Positions 7,447-10,270 of a stretch of DNA of 10,270 nt are shown one piece after another. The stretch is from Bacteroidia bacterium (GTDB lineage Bacteria; Bacteroidota; Bacteroidia; NS11-12g; UBA955). The notes below the pieces were generated by a model. The model was not told the DNA's origin. It did not search any database and saw nothing but the letters and a program-made list of their open reading frames with translations. The stretch spans positions 1-10,270 of the forward strand of contig JADLHV010000267.1 in NCBI GenBank assembly GCA_020848595.1. The letters run 5' to 3'. A program made the position numbers and the translations under genes. Each line of letters opens with the position of its first letter. Within the stretch, counting starts at the first letter, position 1.

Positions 7447-8568
7447 ATGAAACGAAAGTATAACCTCAAAATTGCTTTAGGTATTATTTTACTATCTGTT
7501 TGTCAAATAGTACCTGCCCAGTTACATAATAGGATATTTGAACAAAATGATTCATTTGTACAAAATGACACACAATCAATTCGAATGCATATCGAAATGT
7601 TCAATTATTTGCGCAATACAGAATATTTTGATGTTATAGAAAAAGGACAAACATTATTTGGAACAATGTTTCAAGCACATTTAAGTTATCAACCTTATAA
7701 AAATATTCGATTAAAAGGCGGACTTCAAGCCAGGCAAGACTATGGAAGTTCAAACTTTATTAGTGTTCAACCTATTTTTACCATTTCAATTTTCAAAGAT
7801 AAATGGAGACATAATTTCGGTACTTTACAAGGTACACTCAACTATGGATTTATAGAGCCAATGTACAATATTGATAGAGGTTTAACCAATAGAATTGAAA
7901 ATGGCATTCAAAGTATTTACAAAAGCGATAAATTTTACTTTAATAACTTTTTAGTTTGGAACGAACCAACCTATCGAAGTACTACTAATCAAGAAAGATT
8001 TACTACTGGTTTCGTTTCTGAACGCAGTTTACTAAAAACACAGAGAGTATATTGTTCACTGCCATTTCAAGGCACCCTTGCTCACAGAGGTGGTCAGCTC
8101 AATAGCAATCCAAATCCCATATATACGAGGATAAATGCAAGTCTTGGACTTAAATTAAATTATACAAGCGCTTCAGGATTTAGAATAAGAACAGAAAATT
8201 ATTGGTTAGCAAGTGGCGATTTCTCTCCAAATATAACTCAACCTTATAAAAACGGATTTGCATCTTGGCATACGTTAAGTTTGGAAAAGAATGGTTTTGA
8301 ACTCATGTTTAATTATTGGGCAGGTAGAGAATGGCAATCACCAGTTGGTACTCAGATCTACAATAACTACAATTATTATTCGATAAATGAATTTAGACGC
8401 GTAAGGCATATGTTGATGTCGCGACTACTTTTTACTCAAAATATCAATAAAATGCTCATGCTCGATTTGAGATTTGAACCATTTTATGATTTCGAATACA
8501 AACAAATACAATACAGTTATTCTGTCTATTTAAAATTGAAACTAGAGAAGCTAATTGGTAAAATTTGA
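7447..8568 (+). CDS. Predicted outer-membrane beta-barrel protein, function unknown
   Basis: The product has 373 residues. Residues 1-24 are a Sec signal peptide (MKRKYNLKIA, a hydrophobic core, cleavage likely after VPA). The mature protein begins QLHNRIFEQND. The rest consists of alternating polar/hydrophobic stretches rich in Y, F, W, N and Q, of 9-12 residues each, separated by polar turns. Examples are FGTMFQAHLSYQP, IRLKGGLQARQDYG, FELMFNYWAGREW and MLMLDLRFEPFYDFEY. This is typical of a transmembrane beta-barrel of perhaps 12-16 strands. It has no TonB box or plug domain, and no lipobox. It does not end with a classic aromatic residue (the end is KLEKLIGKI), so the last strand may be YSYSVYLKLKL. 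I recognise no named family with confidence. It stands alone, divergent from the DUF3108 gene and converging on the regulator at 8595. A porin or outer-membrane scaffold is the most natural reading, but this is inference. Confidence 0.8.
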   Translation: MKRKYNLKIALGIILLSVCQIVPAQLHNRIFEQNDSFVQNDTQSIRMHIEMFNYLRNTEYFDVIEKGQTLFGTMFQAHLSYQPYKNIRLKGGLQARQDYGSSNFISVQPIFTISIFKDKWRHNFGTLQGTLNYGFIEPMYNIDRGLTNRIENGIQSIYKSDKFYFNNFLVWNEPTYRSTTNQERFTTGFVSERSLLKTQRVYCSLPFQGTLAHRGGQLNSNPNPIYTRINASLGLKLNYTSASGFRIRTENYWLASGDFSPNITQPYKNGFASWHTLSLEKNGFELMFNYWAGREWQSPVGTQIYNNYNYYSINEFRRVRHMLMSRLLFTQNINKMLMLDLRFEPFYDFEYKQIQYSYSVYLKLKLEKLIGKI

Positions 8569-8581
8569 TTTCAAAAATCAA
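8565..8581. terminator. Weak AT-rich hairpin between convergent genes
   Basis: TTGATTT (8565-8571) and AAATCAA (8575-8581) form a 7-bp perfect stem with a 3-base loop. It spans the stop codon of the beta-barrel gene and lies in front of the convergent stop at 8595. It has no GC-rich stem and no real T-run, so at best it is a weak bidirectional terminator. Confidence 0.25.
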
Positions 8582-8594
8582 TTATAAAACCATA

Positions 8595-9602
8595 TTAATT
8601 GCTATCCTTAACATATTGCCTGTGTTCGTCAATCAACTTATAAATTCCTTTAAAAAACTGATTTCTTTGTTTCTCCGCTACAGTACTAATAAGTGTACTA
8701 CGAGAAATTAAGTTATTCATCCACTGTTCATTTTGTCTATTAAATTCATGATTCAAGGTTTGCATGAAATTGAAAGTACTATAACTAATAAACGAAGCCT
8801 TAAAAACGCCTGCAGTAATTAAAATACTATTGGTCCCAATCATGACATCACTAACGAACAACTTAGAAGTTGCCGAAGTCATATTGCCAGCACTCGAAAA
8901 TTTGTGTCCTGTTTCTGCTTGCTTCTGAACAATTTTCATTGCATTTTCTAAATCATTTAAAACATCAATGACAGAACTTATACTACTGAAAAAACCAGCA
9001 TCCCAATAAAACCTAATTTGCTTTACAGTACTTAATACAGTTTCGGATGTCCAAACTTCAGTGGAATTAATCTTTGAATAAGTTTTAAAAATCTCTTCAG
9101 CGAGTATTACCATTTCATTATTGATTTCAATTTCCTCAAAGTTTTTATTTTGAAATTCAGGAACAAGCAATAAAGATTTTAGCCAATAAATAATTTTAAA
9201 CTTCATTAATATCGGACAACTATAATGGTAGAAAACAGGTATATCTTCAGCCCCAAAAAATATTTCTGCTGTTTCAAATTGATTTACTTTTTTAAGATTG
9301 GCTAACATATTTTCTAAATACAAATGATAGGATTCTTGCTGATTACTTAAAGTATTCGTTTTGAAACTTACAGTTGCATGCAATCCATTATTAAGGGCTT
9401 CAAGTGGTAAATTAAAATGATTGGCTATTTTAGCAGCTTCATCTAAAGTATAATCCGTTTCGTTACGCAATCTTCTATAAGCACTATCTTGACTTATATC
9501 TAATAATTCACTTATTTCTCTAGCTAATGAAATATTTGATGGAGCATGAGCAGTTAAAATTTCATTCCATAAAGATTGAAAATTTTTTTCATTTTTTGGC
9601 AT
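8595..9602 (-). CDS. HTH transcriptional regulator with long C-terminal domain (Bacteroidota-type)
   Basis: The product has 335 residues and no signal peptide, so it is cytoplasmic. The N-terminal 22-72 segment is a Cro/CI-like helix-turn-helix: SLAREISELLDIS, then recognition helix QDSAYRRLRNE (38-48), then YTLDEAAKIANHFNLPLEALN. The remaining 260 residues are mostly helical, with a central amphipathic region and a C-terminal signature with a LISRSTLISTVAEKQRNQFF segment (298-317). Similar N-terminal-HTH proteins of about 300 residues are frequent in Bacteroidota, where they are usually unannotated. The C-terminal part may sense a signal or mediate oligomerisation, but no known ligand domain is visible. 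Its target is unknown. Autoregulation is plausible given the repeats and palindrome upstream (9651-9743). The ATG at 9602 is the first possible start that keeps the full HTH. It converges on the beta-barrel gene with 26 bp between the stops. Confidence 0.82.
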   Translation of the reverse strand: MPKNEKNFQSLWNEILTAHAPSNISLAREISELLDISQDSAYRRLRNETDYTLDEAAKIANHFNLPLEALNNGLHATVSFKTNTLSNQQESYHLYLENMLANLKKVNQFETAEIFFGAEDIPVFYHYSCPILMKFKIIYWLKSLLLVPEFQNKNFEEIEINNEMVILAEEIFKTYSKINSTEVWTSETVLSTVKQIRFYWDAGFFSSISSVIDVLNDLENAMKIVQKQAETGHKFSSAGNMTSATSKLFVSDVMIGTNSILITAGVFKASFISYSTFNFMQTLNHEFNRQNEQWMNNLISRSTLISTVAEKQRNQFFKGIYKLIDEHRQYVKDSN

Positions 9603-9650
9603 ACACTAATATTTTTTTACGATTTATTGCAAATTTGAACAAGTTATTTT

Positions 9651-9658
9651 CAAAAATA
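9651..9658 (-). promoter_or_regulatory. Probable -7 element of the HTH regulator gene
   Basis: On the minus strand TATTTTTG fits TAnnTTTG. The start would fall near 9644, leaving a leader of about 42 bases before the ATG at 9602. No convincing -33 TTTG is present, which could mean the promoter needs an activator or is weak. Confidence 0.4.
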
Positions 9659-9690
9659 TGCAAATTAATTGAATAAATAAGCACTTGTTT

Positions 9691-9700
9691 GTAATATTAC
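9691..9700. promoter_or_regulatory. 10-bp perfect palindrome, possible operator
   Basis: GTAATATTAC is fully self-complementary and lies between the two copies of the 13-bp repeat, about 33 bp upstream of the proposed -7 element. A dimeric HTH protein could bind it, but short AT-rich palindromes also arise by chance. Confidence 0.3.
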
Positions 9701-9823
9701 TCATTAAATACTTAAATATTAGAATTAAGTCTAAAATATGCAACGAAATGATTAATTTAAATTCCATCTTGCACCCAAACAAAGCATAGATACTCCAATA
9801 AAAAGTAATGCTTGAAACACACT

Positions 9824-9855
9824 TCTAATGTATAAAATTCATTCTATACATTAGA
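9824..9855. repeat. 11-bp perfect inverted repeat with 10-base loop
   Basis: TCTAATGTATA (9824-9834) and TATACATTAGA (9845-9855) are exact reverse complements around a 10-base loop. No T-run follows on either strand, so it is not a standard intrinsic terminator. It lies downstream of the minus-strand flavoprotein gene and abuts the next inverted repeat with no gap. Confidence 0.6.
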
Positions 9856-9923
9856 GACAAATTGGATGTTTGAATATTTAATTCTACAAGATCCCGCTCA
9901 ATTATCGGGGTCACCAATTTGTC
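9856..9923. repeat. 10-bp inverted repeat enclosing a GC-rich hairpin
   Basis: GACAAATTGG (9856-9865) and CCAATTTGTC (9914-9923) are exact reverse complements 48 bases apart. Inside them GATCCCG (9890-9896) pairs with CGGGGTC (9906-9912), a 7-bp stem with one G-T pair and a 9-base loop. GAAT/ATTC (9871-9883) may form a small second hairpin. Folded as RNA or single-stranded DNA, this gives a branched structure closed by the outer stem. It could aid termination of the flavoprotein transcript or belong to an unrecognised RNA or a decayed mobile element. Confidence 0.5.
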
Positions 9924-9963
9924 AAATCACATTAAACAATTGCTCAGATTATAAAATAAAAAT

Positions 9964-10270
9964 CTACCCTATTGATTCACTTATAACCCAAGCCTCACTC
10001 CAAGCTGCTTGAAAATTAAATCCGCCTGTTAAAGCATCAATATTAATCACTTCACCAGCAAAAAAAAGATTGGGAATCAGTTTGCTTTCCATCGTTCGAA
10101 AATCTACTTCCTTTAAATCAATTCCTCCGGCAGTTACAAATTCGTCTTTGTAAGTACTTTTGCCAGTAATATTCATAGAATAATCACTAATTAATCCTGC
10201 TAATTGCAACAAATCTTTTTTAGAACTATCGGCCCAAATTAGTGTCTTCTTACCAATACTGATATCAATA
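9964..10270 (-). CDS. HI0933/BaiN-type NAD(P)/FAD-dependent flavoprotein, C-terminal part only
   Basis: The frame runs open from the right edge to a TAG at 9964, so about 101 C-terminal residues are visible and the start lies outside the window. The sequence contains the conserved C-terminal signature of this flavoprotein family: DEFVTAGGIDLKEVDFRTME, then SKLIPNLFFAGEVINID, then ALTGGFNFQAAWSEAW. The AGE and GG(F/Y)N(F/L)QAA segments form part of the FAD-binding site in family members. Well-known relatives are E. coli YhiN and the BaiN reductases. The physiological substrate of most members is unknown. The preceding visible residues (KKTLIWADSSKKDLLQL) fit the same frame, and a shorter reading from a TTG at 10212 would be spurious. 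The HTH gene follows on the same strand but 361 bp away, so co-transcription is doubtful. Confidence 0.92.
   Translation of the reverse strand, partial: IDISIGKKTLIWADSSKKDLLQLAGLISDYSMNITGKSTYKDEFVTAGGIDLKEVDFRTMESKLIPNLFFAGEVINIDALTGGFNFQAAWSEAWVISESIG

Larger units (their letters stand above)
9651..9743. repeat. 13-bp direct repeat, promoter/operator-like, 80 bp apart
   Basis: CAAAAATATGCAA (9651-9663) recurs as CTAAAATATGCAA (9731-9743), 12 of 13 bases identical and 80 bp apart. On the minus strand the first copy contains the proposed -7 element of the HTH gene, and the second reads TATTTTAG at the same place. The core TGCAA also occurs at 9628 within TGCAAATT, an 8-mer repeated at 9659. 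The set may be binding sites for the regulator itself (inference). Confidence 0.4.
9603..9963. other. 361-bp gene-poor spacer with regulatory and structured elements
   Basis: No long coding frame lies in this stretch. Its left part (to about 9745) is very AT-rich and looks like the promoter/operator region of the HTH gene. Its right part (9824-9923) is dominated by inverted repeats, listed separately. Two short open frames exist. A plus-strand frame from an ATG at 9866 runs to 10012 (48 residues) and overlaps the flavoprotein end antisense. A minus-strand frame from a GTG at 9820 to 9752 (22 residues) is hydrophobic. Neither is supported well enough to call a gene. Confidence 0.6.

Noticed and set aside
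9882..9916. Possible tRNA 3' end, because the GC-rich hairpin is followed by CACCA.
   Set aside because: There is no GTTCRANTC-type T-loop, and no matching 5' acceptor strand about 70 bases upstream. On inspection only the terminal CCA fits.
1..10270. CRISPR array, insertion sequence, phage or defence island.
   Set aside because: There are no regularly spaced repeats, transposase, integrase or defence genes. All long genes are ordinary housekeeping, envelope or regulatory families.

Overview
The window looks like ordinary chromosomal DNA from a member of the Bacteroidota (Bacteroidetes). It is AT-rich, and Bacteroidota-type -7 promoter motifs (TAnnTTTG) sit in front of several genes. Shine-Dalgarno sequences are essentially absent. 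The exported proteins and gene families (a PpiC/SurA trio, DUF3108, and an HTH regulator with a long C-terminal domain) are of kinds common in this phylum. The genus cannot be told from the sequence. I see no mobile element, CRISPR array, rRNA or convincing tRNA.

Left block (1-4981, all minus strand, read right to left). This is a tight operon of four genes. It starts with a large two-parvulin PpiC-type peptidyl-prolyl isomerase (2966-4981), followed by a lipoprotein that resembles a SurA/PrsA chaperone without a clear parvulin domain (2099-2962). A SurA-like isomerase (753-2099) comes next, then a MoxR-family AAA+ ATPase that runs off the left edge (1-742). Gaps are 3 bp, a 1-bp TAATG overlap and 10 bp, so the genes are probably co-transcribed. 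The first three proteins probably act in the periplasm on outer-membrane protein folding. MoxR is cytoplasmic and probably begins the next functional module beyond the edge.

Middle (4982-7378). A 72-bp divergent spacer with back-to-back, interleaved promoter motifs separates the operon from cysS (cysteinyl-tRNA synthetase, 5054-6526, plus). cysS converges, with only 6 bp between stop codons, on a DUF3108-family exported protein (6533-7378, minus).

Right (7379-10270). A predicted outer-membrane beta-barrel of unknown function (7447-8568, plus) is divergent from the DUF3108 gene. It converges on an HTH transcriptional regulator (8595-9602, minus). A 361-bp gene-poor stretch follows (9603-9963). 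It holds a probable promoter, a repeated promoter/operator-like 13-mer, a 10-bp palindrome and two abutting perfect inverted repeats, one of which encloses a GC-rich hairpin. The last feature is the C-terminal end of an HI0933/BaiN-type flavoprotein (9964 to the right edge, minus).

Nothing here amounts to a clear new system. The parts least explained by known features are the structured spacer 9603-9963 and the way intact active-site histidines are spread over the parvulin domains of the operon.
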